A stretch of 64,000 nt of DNA. Origin: Alkalicoccobacillus porphyridii. GTDB taxonomy: Bacteria; Bacillota; Bacilli; Bacillales; Bacillaceae_D. A program made the position numbers and the translations under genes. The stretch spans positions 310,001 through 374,000 of the forward strand of contig NZ_VLXZ01000002.1 in NCBI RefSeq assembly GCF_007293315.1, written 5' to 3'. Shown here in pieces: positions 44,673-53,002 of the stretch. The notes below the pieces were generated by a model. It had not been told where the DNA came from and did no database searches. It saw only the letters and a program-made list of their open reading frames with translations. Position 1 is the first letter of the stretch, and each line of letters begins with the position of its first letter.

Positions 44673-44701
44673 ATTCTATCAATTTACTAAGGATAAATCA
44701 A
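44673..44701 (-). promoter_or_regulatory. Sigma-A promoter of the SAM-riboswitch operon
   Basis: TTGATT and TAGAAT are exactly 17 bases apart, and transcription would begin roughly ten bases before the aptamer. Confidence 0.7.
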
Positions 44702-44775
44702 TGAGTAATGTCCTCCGTAGTTTTATAAATGACACCATAGTAGAATGAAGGTATATAAAATAAGAGGTGATCCTA

Positions 44776-45459
44776 ATGGACATGAATATTTTTATTGTAG
44801 AAGATGACCACACTCTCTTAGATGCGTTAAAATCTGGTTTAAGTAATTGGTCATTTCAGGTCAGTCATCCCACAGATTTCGCCGATGTGATGGGTCCTTT
44901 TCTAGAGAGTAGCCCTCACCTCGTGATTTTAGATATTCAGCTTCCGAAGTTTGATGGGTTCCACTGGTGTAGAGAAATTAGAGCCGTTTCAAAGGTACCG
45001 ATTGTCTTCCTTTCTTCTAGAGATCATCCAATGGATATGGTAATGGCCATGAACATGGGGGCAGATGATTATATTCAAAAGCCGTTTAATATGGACGTTC
45101 TCGTTGCAAAAATACAAGCCATTTTACGTAGAACCTATGCTTATCAAGACGCACAGGCTGACGTATTAGAGTGGAACAAAGCGATCATTGATTTGAAAAA
45201 GGGTGGTATACATAAGAATGGTGTTGAGGTTGATTTAACTAAGAACGAATTCTTTATCTTAACCGTTCTTGTTAAAGCAAATAACAACATTGTTTCAAGG
45301 CACGAGCTTATGAAAATGCTTTGGGACGATGATCAATTTATTAATGATAATACGCTCACCGCTAATATGACTAGACTACGTCAAAAGCTCAATTCTATCG
45401 GGCTCTCAGATGCCATAACCACTAAAAAAGGGCTAGGCTATATGGCCATTACACTATAG
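44776..45459 (+). CDS. yxdJ: OmpR-type response regulator (YxdJ/BceR-like)
   Basis: 227 aa: receiver with FIVEDD, acceptor Asp in LVILDIQLP and Lys in IQKPF, then a winged-helix DNA-binding domain (LTKNEFFILTVLVKANNNIVSRHELMKML). ATG at 44776 follows GAGGTGAT. It is the first gene of a five-gene set in the order of B. subtilis yxdJ-yxdK-yxdL-yxdM-yxeA. It should activate the transporter genes when the kinase-transporter complex meets a peptide antibiotic. Confidence 0.9.
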   Translation: MDMNIFIVEDDHTLLDALKSGLSNWSFQVSHPTDFADVMGPFLESSPHLVILDIQLPKFDGFHWCREIRAVSKVPIVFLSSRDHPMDMVMAMNMGADDYIQKPFNMDVLVAKIQAILRRTYAYQDAQADVLEWNKAIIDLKKGGIHKNGVEVDLTKNEFFILTVLVKANNNIVSRHELMKMLWDDDQFINDNTLTANMTRLRQKLNSIGLSDAITTKKGLGYMAITL

Positions 45460-45469
45460 GAGGATGGCA

Positions 45470-46507
45470 ATGTTTGTATCTTACATGATATACAAAAAAA
45501 GCTGGATTGTGTTAATTGGTGTATTGCTTTTTTTAACGAATACATTAATCCAACTTGATGCCGGAATTACGGTTAATCCCTACTCTCTGCTTTACCTAAA
45601 CATTATATTCCTCGTTACATTTTTATGTTTTTTTATATGGAGATATAAGCGTGAGACCTCCTATTTAAAATCAATTCGTACACTCATTGATCAAATGGAG
45701 GAGGATTGGATAGAGAACCTACCCAGTCCATCCAACCGCTTTCCTGATGGTCTTATGTACTCCTTTTTAAGTTCAGCAGATCAATTGCATAAAAAGAAGG
45801 TAAGTGAGCATACATCTGCACAAATTTTAGAACATCAATATCTAGACTCATGGGTTCACGAGATGAAAGCGCCTCTTACTGCTATGAGACTTACAATCGA
45901 TGCCCACCGCCATCATGAATTAGCACAAAAGCTAGATGCAGAGTGGTTAAGACTTCACTTACTAGTAGATAGACAGCTGTATATTTCACGGTTGCCCACA
46001 CTCGAAACTGACTTTTCCGTGGGAGAAGTCAACTTAGAAGAAATGGTAAAGGAAGAGATTCGTGAATTATTCTCCTGGTGTATGGAGAAAGATATCTCTG
46101 TCGATATTCCTCAAAAGCAAAAAACGCTAGCCCTAACAGATAAGAAATGGTGTCAATTTGTCTTTAGACAGCTATTAACAAATGCAATTAAATATAGTCC
46201 CCGTGGAGGAAGGATTCAAGTCGAGCTTTATCAGACTGAACAAGGATTTGTAACACTTCAGATAACAGATGAAGGACCGGGTATTCAGGCTCATGATCTT
46301 CCTCGAATCTTTGACAAAGGCTTTACTGGCGAGAATGGTAGAGTGCAACACGCCGCAACGGGCCTTGGCCTCTACCTTGCGAAAGAGATCACAAAGAAGC
46401 TACATATCCAAATGAATGTAACATCAGAAGTTGGTAACGGAACAACAGCGTACTTGGTTTTCTCCAAGAACCATCCATTTGAACAAGTACGAGCACTATC
46501 CATCTAA
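45470..46507 (+). CDS. yxdK: Intramembrane-sensing histidine kinase (YxdK/BceS-like)
   Basis: 345 aa. Two membrane helices close together (about residues 10-30 and 38-56) with almost no external loop, so it cannot sense outside on its own. The phospho-His is in SWVHEMKAPLTAM. Catalytic domain boxes: N (LLTNAIKYSP), G1 (DEGPGI), G2 (GLGLYLAKEI). The start at 45470 has GGAGG six bases upstream. It is expected to receive its signal from the partner ABC transporter. Confidence 0.9.
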   Translation: MFVSYMIYKKSWIVLIGVLLFLTNTLIQLDAGITVNPYSLLYLNIIFLVTFLCFFIWRYKRETSYLKSIRTLIDQMEEDWIENLPSPSNRFPDGLMYSFLSSADQLHKKKVSEHTSAQILEHQYLDSWVHEMKAPLTAMRLTIDAHRHHELAQKLDAEWLRLHLLVDRQLYISRLPTLETDFSVGEVNLEEMVKEEIRELFSWCMEKDISVDIPQKQKTLALTDKKWCQFVFRQLLTNAIKYSPRGGRIQVELYQTEQGFVTLQITDEGPGIQAHDLPRIFDKGFTGENGRVQHAATGLGLYLAKEITKKLHIQMNVTSEVGNGTTAYLVFSKNHPFEQVRALSI

Positions 46508-46518
46508 TAAGAGTTGTA

Positions 46519-46548
46519 AGTCAGGAGAATTTGTCCTGACTTTTTTTT
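46519..46548 (+). terminator. Terminator between kinase and transporter genes
   Basis: AGTCAGGA and TCCTGACT pair around a 7-base loop, followed by seven further T. It splits the regulator-kinase transcript from the transporter transcript. Confidence 0.88.
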
Positions 46549-46557
46549 CAATCTAAT

Positions 46558-46573
46558 GTGACAAAAATATCAC
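46558..46573. promoter_or_regulatory. Possible regulator-binding dyad upstream of the transporter genes
   Basis: GTGA and TCAC flank an eight-base centre (CAAAAATA), about 90 bases upstream of the ATPase start. BceR-type regulators bind inverted repeats in this position; the match is short, so it is tentative. Confidence 0.35.
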
Positions 46574-46664
46574 CTTTACGTGGCGTATTATCACGTTAAA
46601 ACTACGACATTAGGTACCTATAAGGCTTACACTATATCTACAAAGAAAAGACGGGGTGTGACAA

Positions 46665-47444
46665 ATGACTAACTCAACACAATTAAAAACGGTGCTAACC
46701 GCTGAACGAGTATGCAAATCATATGGATCTAAAGGAAGTGCTCAACAAGTATTAAAAGGAATTGACCTCAAAGTGATGGAGGGAGAATTTGTTGGGATTA
46801 TGGGTCCCTCAGGCTCAGGCAAAACCACGCTACTAAATATGTTAGCAACCATTGACCGGGTAACAGAGGGGAACATCCTTCTTCATGATCTTGAGATATC
46901 CAAAATGAAGGACGCCAAGCTATCGAAGGTCCGACGAAGCCATCTAGGTTTTATCTTTCAAGATTATAATTTGCTCGATACTCTCACTGTGAAAGAGAAT
47001 ATTCTTTTACCCATCTCTTTAACAAACGTAAGTAAACACCAGGCCGAGGAAGAATATAACGAGATTACAGGAATTCTAGATATTAAAGATTTGGCTGATA
47101 AGTATCCTTCTGAAATCTCTGGGGGCCAGAAGCAGCGTACGTCTGCTGCACGTGCACTTATTCATTCACCATCTATTGTTTTTGCGGACGAACCAACCGG
47201 TGCACTTGATTCAAAAGCAGCCTCAAACTTACTTGAGAATTTAACTGACATTAACCACAAGCGTCAGGTCACCATTGTTATGGTTACCCATGATCCGGCC
47301 GCTTCTAGTTATTGCAGTCGTGTTGTGTTTCTAAAGGATGGACGCATATTCTCTGAGTTGTATCGCGGAGAAAAAAAGAGGGAATCTTTCTTTAAAGAAA
47401 TTCTTGATATGCAAGCTGTTCTTGGAGGAGGCATTCAAGAATGA
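46665..47444 (+). CDS. yxdL: Peptide-resistance ABC transporter ATPase (YxdL/BceA-like)
   Basis: 259 aa, MacB/FtsE-like ATPase: Walker A GPSGSGKT, Q-loop FIFQDYNLLDTLTV, signature ISGGQKQR, Walker B VFADEPTGALD, H-loop VTHDP. GGGGTG precedes the ATG. It overlaps the permease gene by four bases, so the two are made together. It powers the YxdM-type permease in detecting and resisting a cationic antimicrobial peptide, by analogy to Bce modules. Confidence 0.93.
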   Translation: MTNSTQLKTVLTAERVCKSYGSKGSAQQVLKGIDLKVMEGEFVGIMGPSGSGKTTLLNMLATIDRVTEGNILLHDLEISKMKDAKLSKVRRSHLGFIFQDYNLLDTLTVKENILLPISLTNVSKHQAEEEYNEITGILDIKDLADKYPSEISGGQKQRTSAARALIHSPSIVFADEPTGALDSKAASNLLENLTDINHKRQVTIVMVTHDPAASSYCSRVVFLKDGRIFSELYRGEKKRESFFKEILDMQAVLGGGIQE

Positions 47445-49354
47445 CAACAAACCGCTTGGTCTTGCGCAGTATGCGCAAGAATCTAAAAATGTACTACTTA
47501 TACTTTTTCGCCATGATTTTTAGTATTGGACTCTATTATATCTTCTCTACTTTACAGCATGACGCATCTATCGGGGAACTTATGGATACAAGCATGAATT
47601 TCTCTACAGCCTTCCAAGTGGCAGGAATCTTGCTCATCGTTTTAACTATTATATTCTCCATCTATGCCACGAATATTTTTTTAAGAAGAAGGAGTCAGGA
47701 ACTCGGAATCTATCAGCTCATTGGTCTTTCAAAGTTTTGGATTGTACGTATTCTCCTTCTAGAGAACCTCATACTTAGTATAGGTGCGCTGTTGATTGGC
47801 ATGGTTTTTGGAACAATGCTTTCTCGTTTTTTTCTTCTTATTCTTCTAAATCTAATCGGAATAGAAGAAATCGTTGGCTTATCACTATCCTGGCAAGCTA
47901 CTATTCAAACGCTACTGGTCTTTGTTTTGTTAACGATCGTTTCTTCCATACAAATTGTGATGAAGATTTATAAAAGCACATTGATTGAATTATTTCACGC
48001 TGAAAAGAAGCAGGATGACCTTACTAAACGACCCAGCTTAACTGTCGGTCTTTTAGCTGTAATGGGCTTCCTCCTTGTCGCATCAGGATATTACGTGTCA
48101 ACAACGATTTTAGATCATATAGAATCACTTTTTTTCATGATGTTATTGGTTTTAGCCTTAACCATACTCGGTACGTATCTCATTTTCAGAACAAGTATAA
48201 GCTGGGTACTTTACCTCTTTCGAAAAAAGAAGGATGGCCATCTAGGACTTTATCATAGCTTATCAGTTGCTCCACTTATGCATCGGATGAAGGAGCATGC
48301 AAACTCATTAACATTAATAACAGTATTGTCTGCTATGACGATTACAATGATTTCTCTTTCGTATTCCTTGTATTATTCACTTGAGTCGGACACCACTCTT
48401 TCTATGCCTTTTGACTTTGTATTAGAGGATATGGAAAACGAGGCTGCGACATTAGTCGAAACCTTGGATGAGGAGGAGCTAGATTTCAGTCACAATGAAG
48501 TGAACATGCTTAGGTTTCAGGCTGATTTCTTAGAGGCAGATTCGCATCAAGAACCCCGTACTCAACATGTGATGCTTTTGCCCGCTGAACAACTTCAGCA
48601 AGCAGGCCTAGAAGTACCTATTCCAAAGGACGGCGAGGCTGTTTATTATCATTTAAGAACATTAATTGAAGGGGCTGACGGCTCTTTACCTAAAGAAGTT
48701 CTTTATGAGGATACCTTTTCCTTAACAATAACAGAGTTAGTCATTGAAAATGCAATGAATTATAACTTTTACGGTCAACAGCTAGTCGTCTCTGAACAAA
48801 CCTTTGAGGAAGCATTCGAAATTATGCAACAGGATGACGATGTCGAACAGGTAGTGCTTCACACATTTTTATTAGATCAAACCGAAGATCGAGAAGAAGC
48901 CTCTCCATTATTCATGTCTAGTTTTGAGGGAGATCTCTTTCTAATAGACTATCATTCCCTTTACCAGGAATCACTTCAATCATTTGGTTTAATCATTTTT
49001 GTATCTGGATTTTTAGGTTTTGTCTTCCTTGTCTCAACAGGAAGTATTCTGTATTTCAAACAAATGACAGAAGCAGAGCAAGAGAAAAATCAGTACAAAA
49101 CATTACGACAGCTAGGGTTTCAGGTGCATGACATTATGAAAGGAATTATTCGAAAACAAGCCTTTGTTTTTCTCATTCCACTTCTTATTGGTTTACTGCA
49201 TGCCATCTTTGCTATTAATGTTGGATCCGTTCTTGTTGTTTCTAGCATCGTCACACCAATACTTATTGCAATGACAGTCTACGTTTTTATTTATCTAGTT
49301 TTCGCTGTACTAACGATTAACTATTACAGACAAATTGTAAAAAGCTCGTTATAA
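47441..49354 (+). CDS. yxdM: FtsX-type permease of a peptide-sensing/resistance transporter (YxdM/BceB-like)
   Basis: 637 aa with ten membrane helices in the Bce layout: one, three, two, then after a large external domain of about 200 residues (320-520, very acidic) the last helices. FtsX-like cores lie at about 55-170 and 540-630. The external domain is the presumed peptide sensor. Neighbours and gene order equal B. subtilis yxdM. Confidence 0.92.
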   Translation: MTTNRLVLRSMRKNLKMYYLYFFAMIFSIGLYYIFSTLQHDASIGELMDTSMNFSTAFQVAGILLIVLTIIFSIYATNIFLRRRSQELGIYQLIGLSKFWIVRILLLENLILSIGALLIGMVFGTMLSRFFLLILLNLIGIEEIVGLSLSWQATIQTLLVFVLLTIVSSIQIVMKIYKSTLIELFHAEKKQDDLTKRPSLTVGLLAVMGFLLVASGYYVSTTILDHIESLFFMMLLVLALTILGTYLIFRTSISWVLYLFRKKKDGHLGLYHSLSVAPLMHRMKEHANSLTLITVLSAMTITMISLSYSLYYSLESDTTLSMPFDFVLEDMENEAATLVETLDEEELDFSHNEVNMLRFQADFLEADSHQEPRTQHVMLLPAEQLQQAGLEVPIPKDGEAVYYHLRTLIEGADGSLPKEVLYEDTFSLTITELVIENAMNYNFYGQQLVVSEQTFEEAFEIMQQDDDVEQVVLHTFLLDQTEDREEASPLFMSSFEGDLFLIDYHSLYQESLQSFGLIIFVSGFLGFVFLVSTGSILYFKQMTEAEQEKNQYKTLRQLGFQVHDIMKGIIRKQAFVFLIPLLIGLLHAIFAINVGSVLVVSSIVTPILIAMTVYVFIYLVFAVLTINYYRQIVKSSL

Positions 49355-49371
49355 CATAAGGAGGATAGACA

Positions 49372-49695
49372 ATGAAAAAAATATTAATATCTACCACTGT
49401 GGTTTTGATCTTATTAGCTAGCCTCTATCTTATCTTCAGAGAAGAGATGGATCGTTTTAATCCTCTCGTTGAAAAAGAGTATGTCTATGTACAATTAGAC
49501 GAAACACCTAAAGAAGAGGATAGACGATTTCGATATACGTTAACTGGAATGAACGAAAGTGGTGAAAGTAAAACCGTATCATTCACGACCAGCGCCATCC
49601 TAGAGGAGGGAACCTATGTAAGAGTGCTAGCAAAAGGACGGTATACAGAGAATTACGAAATTGTGGAAGCAGATGATGTTCCTATTGATGAGTAG
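49372..49695 (+). CDS. yxeA: YxeA-family small secreted or anchored protein
   Basis: 107 aa. One N-terminal hydrophobic helix (ILISTTVVLILLASLYLIF) and a small external domain with the YxeA pattern YVQLDETPKEEDRRFRYTLTGMNESGE and VLAKGRYTENYEIV. GGAGG precedes the ATG. It is the last gene of the module as in B. subtilis. Its role is unknown, although YxeA proteins always track this kind of transporter. Confidence 0.9.
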   Translation: MKKILISTTVVLILLASLYLIFREEMDRFNPLVEKEYVYVQLDETPKEEDRRFRYTLTGMNESGESKTVSFTTSAILEEGTYVRVLAKGRYTENYEIVEADDVPIDE

Positions 49696-49699
49696 GTGG

Positions 49700-49734
49700 A
49701 AATCGACAGAGGGCTTGTGCTTCTGTCGATTTTG
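49700..49734 (+). terminator. Terminator of the yxd-like module
   Basis: AATCGACAGA and TCTGTCGATT pair around about 11 bases, followed by TTT. Confidence 0.8.
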
Positions 49735-49745
49735 CTGTTGCGATA

Positions 49746-50162
49746 GAGTCGATGCTTATGTGTAAATGACATTGATGTAGGACGTAAAATGTTATGTTTA
49801 TTTGCTGCCGCTCCCGAAAATGGGGCTACTTACCCGAGGCAAGGTAATGAGCTAACCCTGCTACGTCGATTGGTGTCATTGAACCTTATTATCGATGTCA
49901 CTGAAAAACGATCATTATAAGACTGAGAAATTTCATTAATTAAGTCACAACGTTAGCGGAAGGAGAACCCGTAGACTCCTGCGGAACAGAACGAGTCTGA
50001 AGACATCGAAGTGGTGGTTTTCCACTTCGAGGGCTGAGGCCGTTCCAGCGGAAAGCGTAGGGTTCTCCTGTAGCGGCGCCATTCAGTTCAGTGGCCTCCT
50101 CCATTTTCGTCCGCTGTTTTGATAGGTATTGAAATCAGTATTTACACACTCATAAGGACTTT
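49746..50162. repeat. Intergenic repeat family, copy R6 (full length, with inverted core)
   Basis: The ends are AGTCGATGCTTATGTGTAAA (49747-49766) and TTTACACACTCATAAGGACTT (to about 50161), imperfect inverted repeats. The flanking blocks run in the same direction as in R3 (GCTGCCGCTCCCGAAAATGGGG at the left, TTTTCGTCCGCTGTTTT at the right). The 139-bp core at 49950-50088 is inverted relative to R3. Hand alignment gives 5 mismatches and no gap. It fills most of the gap 49735-50173. Confidence 0.85.
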
Positions 50163-50173
50163 TCCGATGTTTT

Positions 50174-50335
50174 CTACACTTTAGGATAATAAGGCTCAAT
50201 ACGTGGATCTTTATAGTAAGGAGGTCTTACAGTAATAGTGGGCATAGACCAGCTATTACGCATGTATTGCATGGTTACTTTCTCTGGCTCATTCTCAAGT
50301 AACCTCGTCACCTCGGGAAAGAATTCAATTTGCAC
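50174..50335 (-). CDS. Small protein of 53 aa, unknown function
   Basis: A short frame with a GTG start eight bases after a near-ideal AGGAGG site, stop at 50174. The translation begins MQIEFFPEVTRLLENEPEKV and contains MRNSWSMPTITVRPPYY, ending EPYYPKV. It is amphipathic with a Pro/Tyr-rich second half, and has no signal peptide or membrane helix. It is divergent from the short-chain dehydrogenase gene. I do not recognise the family. The strong ribosome site and non-random composition support a real gene. Confidence 0.65.
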   Translation of the reverse strand: MQIEFFPEVTRLLENEPEKVTMQYMRNSWSMPTITVRPPYYKDPRIEPYYPKV

Positions 50336-50446
50336 AGACGTCACCTCCTCTCCTACCTTACGTAATTACATAAACATCTGCGCCTGTCTTCTTATCACAT
50401 AGACAAACGCCTATTCATAATGTAGTGGGTGAAGGAGGCGGTACGG

Positions 50447-51445
50447 ATGGCAAATGAAAATAAGCGAGCACGTGATTCGATCTCTGAGGAAGAGCTTCAA
50501 CAGATACGAGCCTATCAGCAATGGTTCGAAGAAAATAAAATAGAGGACCCTTACCCTGTCTATCCAACTTACGGAAAAATTACTCGATATGAAGAGGTGC
50601 CATTAAATCAACCAGAGCAAAGACAGCTACGGCAACCGGGTTACGAGGATCTTATGGTTCCAAAACCAATCATTGAAAACCCTCACTACAAAGGAAGCGG
50701 AAAACTAGAAGGTAAAGTCGCTCTAATTACTGGTGGGGACAGTGGAATAGGTGCAGCTGTGGCCATTGCCTTTGCTAAGGAAGGTGCCAATGTAGCGATT
50801 GCTTATTTAGATGAACATGAGGATGCTGAGAGAACCAAAAAACGTGTAGAAGAGCTCGGGCAACAGTGTCTGCTTTTACCTGGTGACCTTAGCAGAAAAA
50901 GACAAAGTGAGAAGATTGTCCAAGATACGGTGGATACATTTGGCGATTTAAATATTCTTGTGAATAATGTAGGCATTCAATTCCAACAGAATGAATTAAC
51001 GGATATAACAGATGAACAATTTGATGAAACCTTCAAAGTGAATATCTATTCTCATTTTTATACGAGCAGAGCCGCCCTGCCCTATTTAGAAGCTGGGGAT
51101 TCTATCATTGGCACAACCTCAGTGGTTGCCTATCAAGGAGAACCGTTACTTATTGATTACACCGCTACAAAAGGGGCAATTGTCAGCTGGACTCGTGCTC
51201 TGGCTAGAAGCCTTGCTGATAAACGAATACGTGTGAACGCTGTTGCACCAGGCAGGATATGGACACCTCTTATTCCAGCGAGCTTCTCTTCAGATGCAAA
51301 CGCCTTACACGGAGATAATTTGTTCAATCGCTCAGGTCAGCCATTTGAGCTTGCTCCAACCTATGTATATCTCGCCTCAGATGATGGTCGCCTTGTCACA
51401 GGTCAAGTTCTGCATGTCGATGGCGGAGAATCGACAAGTTCGTGA
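50447..51445 (+). CDS. Short-chain dehydrogenase/reductase, general-stress type
   Basis: 332 aa. An N-terminal extension of about 85 residues (Pro/Tyr-rich, [11 protein letters not shown]) precedes a Rossmann SDR domain with TGGDSGIG (cofactor binding), NNVGIQ, and the catalytic Ser/Tyr/Lys in TTSVVAYQG and YTATKGA. This layout is that of B. subtilis YdaD/YhxC/YhdF and GSP39-like proteins. The start at 50447 follows GAAGGAGG by eight bases; six residues further upstream are unlikely. Substrate unknown. No sigma-B promoter could be recognised. Confidence 0.92.
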   Translation: MANENKRARDSISEEELQQIRAYQQWFEENKIEDPYPVYPTYGKITRYEEVPLNQPEQRQLRQPGYEDLMVPKPIIENPHYKGSGKLEGKVALITGGDSGIGAAVAIAFAKEGANVAIAYLDEHEDAERTKKRVEELGQQCLLLPGDLSRKRQSEKIVQDTVDTFGDLNILVNNVGIQFQQNELTDITDEQFDETFKVNIYSHFYTSRAALPYLEAGDSIIGTTSVVAYQGEPLLIDYTATKGAIVSWTRALARSLADKRIRVNAVAPGRIWTPLIPASFSSDANALHGDNLFNRSGQPFELAPTYVYLASDDGRLVTGQVLHVDGGESTSS

Positions 51446-51535
51446 ATGAATGCTTAAAGGTTGCCAATAAGAAAACATAATATGACCAAAAAAGTCGTTG
51501 CCAAGTAAGCCCTTATCATTGTGTAAATAAAGAAA

Positions 51536-51560
51536 AGAAACGGACAAATGTCCGTTTCTC
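51536..51560. terminator. Bidirectional terminator between convergent genes
   Basis: AGAAACGGACA and TGTCCGTTTCT form an 11-bp stem with a two-base centre between the SDR and VOC genes. The same stem sequence (AGAAACGGAC) recurs at 54280. Confidence 0.7.
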
Positions 51561-51571
51561 CCTGATGGCTA

Positions 51572-52003
51572 TTATTGTTGCTGTTGTGCTGCTTGTGCAG
51601 CCGCCTCTTCATCCATGTAAAAGAATTCCCATAAGTGCCCATCCAGATCTGCAAAACTCCAGCCATACATAAAACCGTGATCCTGTGGATCGTTGTATTT
51701 GCTCGCTCCAGCGGAAAGTGCTCGGTTGACCACCTCATCTACCTCTGCCCTACTACCTAATGAAAACGCAAGAATGGAGCCAGCACTTGTTGCTAGGTTT
51801 GGGATTTCTTTATTTGTGAACGACTGAAAACGATCCTCTTCCAGCAGCATGACATAGATCGATTCATTAACGATCATGCATGTGGTGTTCTCATTTTCAA
51901 AATGCTCATTAAAGGTAAATCCAAGCTCTGAGAAAAATTGCTTAGATTGCTTTAAACTTTTGATCGGTAGGTTCACAAAAATTTGTTTGGCATGTACGCT
52001 CAT
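51572..52003 (-). CDS. VOC-superfamily (glyoxalase/dioxygenase fold) protein
   Basis: 143 aa with two beta-alpha-beta-beta-beta modules (IFVNLPIKSLKQSKQFFSELGF and the second half ending GWSFADLDGHLWEFFYMD). The C-terminal tail is Ala/Gln-rich. The DxDGHxWE motif supplies a metal ligand in this family. The start at 52003 has AAGGG upstream; a 31-residue longer frame overlaps the rsoA gene. Being nearly continuous with sigO-rsoA (one base between), it is probably in the same operon. Activity unknown, perhaps antibiotic or aldehyde resistance. Confidence 0.88.
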   Translation of the reverse strand: MSVHAKQIFVNLPIKSLKQSKQFFSELGFTFNEHFENENTTCMIVNESIYVMLLEEDRFQSFTNKEIPNLATSAGSILAFSLGSRAEVDEVVNRALSAGASKYNDPQDHGFMYGWSFADLDGHLWEFFYMDEEAAAQAAQQQQ

Positions 52004-52004
52004 G

Positions 52005-52274
52005 TTAACCCTTCTCTCTATTCGTTGATCTTGATACATTCGATTTGTCTCGTTGTTTTCCTGCTTTTCGTCTTTTTTCTTTTTGAGTGTATTCAAAAAA
52101 ACCAGGCACGTCGACCGTTTTTACATTATCAATGGATTCCATGACCTTCATTTTAATTTCCTGCTCTACGTCCTCACGATATTGCCAAGGTATACTTTGA
52201 ACACTCTTTTTTATCTTTGGCTCCATCTTTTTAATTAATGCCTCTTGTCTCTCACTTTTTTTCTCTTTAATCAC
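52005..52274 (-). CDS. rsoA: RsoA-like co-sigma factor
   Basis: 89 aa, highly basic at both ends. Its centre (MEPKIKKSVQSIPWQYREDVEQEIKMKVMESI) resembles sigma region 2, which in B. subtilis RsoA supplies the core-binding and -10-recognising part missing from SigO. GTG start behind GGAGGGG, overlapping the sigO stop by eight bases, as for obligate partners. Recognition rests on gene order (sigO-rsoA with yvrJ divergent) as well as sequence. Confidence 0.78.
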   Translation of the reverse strand: MIKEKKSERQEALIKKMEPKIKKSVQSIPWQYREDVEQEIKMKVMESIDNVKTVDVPGFFEYTQKEKRRKAGKQRDKSNVSRSTNREKG

Positions 52275-52887
52275 GGTTCCCCTCCTGCTGTATAGCTTCT
52301 TTTAGCTTTTTAAGTGCTCTTGCTGCAACCTGCGAGATATTCTGTGGAGTACTTCCTACCTTAGCGGCAATTTCTTTATGGCTTAACCCATAAACATATT
52401 TGAGGTTCAGGACCTTTTTCTGCTTGTCCGACAAAGAGAGAAACTGACGATAAAGCTGTGGATTCTCTATCAGTTCCTCAAGATCTTCACTTGTATCAAG
52501 CACCAGCTGTTCAGTGCTTGGCTCTTTGGACGCGAGCACATCATGTAAATGAAGCGAATGATCGGTTGAAAGAGGTTGATCCATTATATAGGAGTGCCTC
52601 GCAAAGTGTCGCCTGTATCGTTTATTTACATCAATCGAGTAAAAGTGAATGAGTTGTGATAGATACTTCACTAAACGAAGCTCCAAATAAAAAGTACGGA
52701 AGCTCTCATTGACTTGATCTATATTCTCTTGAGTTGGATTTGAGATACTTTTGGCTAGCTGTTCTCCGTGACTACTCTCTTCCAAAAAAGCTTTTAAGAC
52801 AGGGTGTTCTAGAACTTCAGAGTGCATGTGTACAAATTCTTGGTATTCAGATAAGTTCTTATATGAATATTGAACTGGATGCTTCAT
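52267..52887 (-). CDS. sigO: SigO-like (YvrI) sigma factor
   Basis: 206 aa. The C-terminal region 4 helix-turn-helix is clear (QFLSLSDKQKKVLNLKYVYGLSHKEIAAKVGSTPQNISQVAARALKKLKE in outline). A normal region 2 is not evident in the N-terminal half, as in B. subtilis SigO, which needs RsoA. AAGGAGG eight bases before ATG. It is divergent from the yvrJ-like gene, the arrangement known from B. subtilis, where SigO-RsoA act on their own promoter and on yvrJ and oxdC, and respond to acid stress. No oxdC is in this window. Confidence 0.82.
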   Translation of the reverse strand: MKHPVQYSYKNLSEYQEFVHMHSEVLEHPVLKAFLEESSHGEQLAKSISNPTQENIDQVNESFRTFYLELRLVKYLSQLIHFYSIDVNKRYRRHFARHSYIMDQPLSTDHSLHLHDVLASKEPSTEQLVLDTSEDLEELIENPQLYRQFLSLSDKQKKVLNLKYVYGLSHKEIAAKVGSTPQNISQVAARALKKLKEAIQQEGNRD

Positions 52888-52957
52888 CTTCCATTCCTCC
52901 TTTCTCTTTTAAAGAGATGAACACGCCTCTTAAAACAACGTCCATAAAAAATAGTAA

Positions 52958-53002
52958 GAACTTATGTTCCCTATTATACACAGAAAATACGAACATATGT
53001 GC
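52958..53002. promoter_or_regulatory. sigO promoter -10 flanked by two GAAC-N4-GTTC-like dyads
   Basis: On the minus strand TATAAT occupies 52973-52978. GAACTTATGTTC (52958-52969, perfect GAAC/GTTC) and GAACATATGTGC (52991-53002, one mismatch) flank it, their starts being 33 bases apart, about three helical turns. This suggests a dimeric regulator controlling sigO. Confidence 0.5.
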
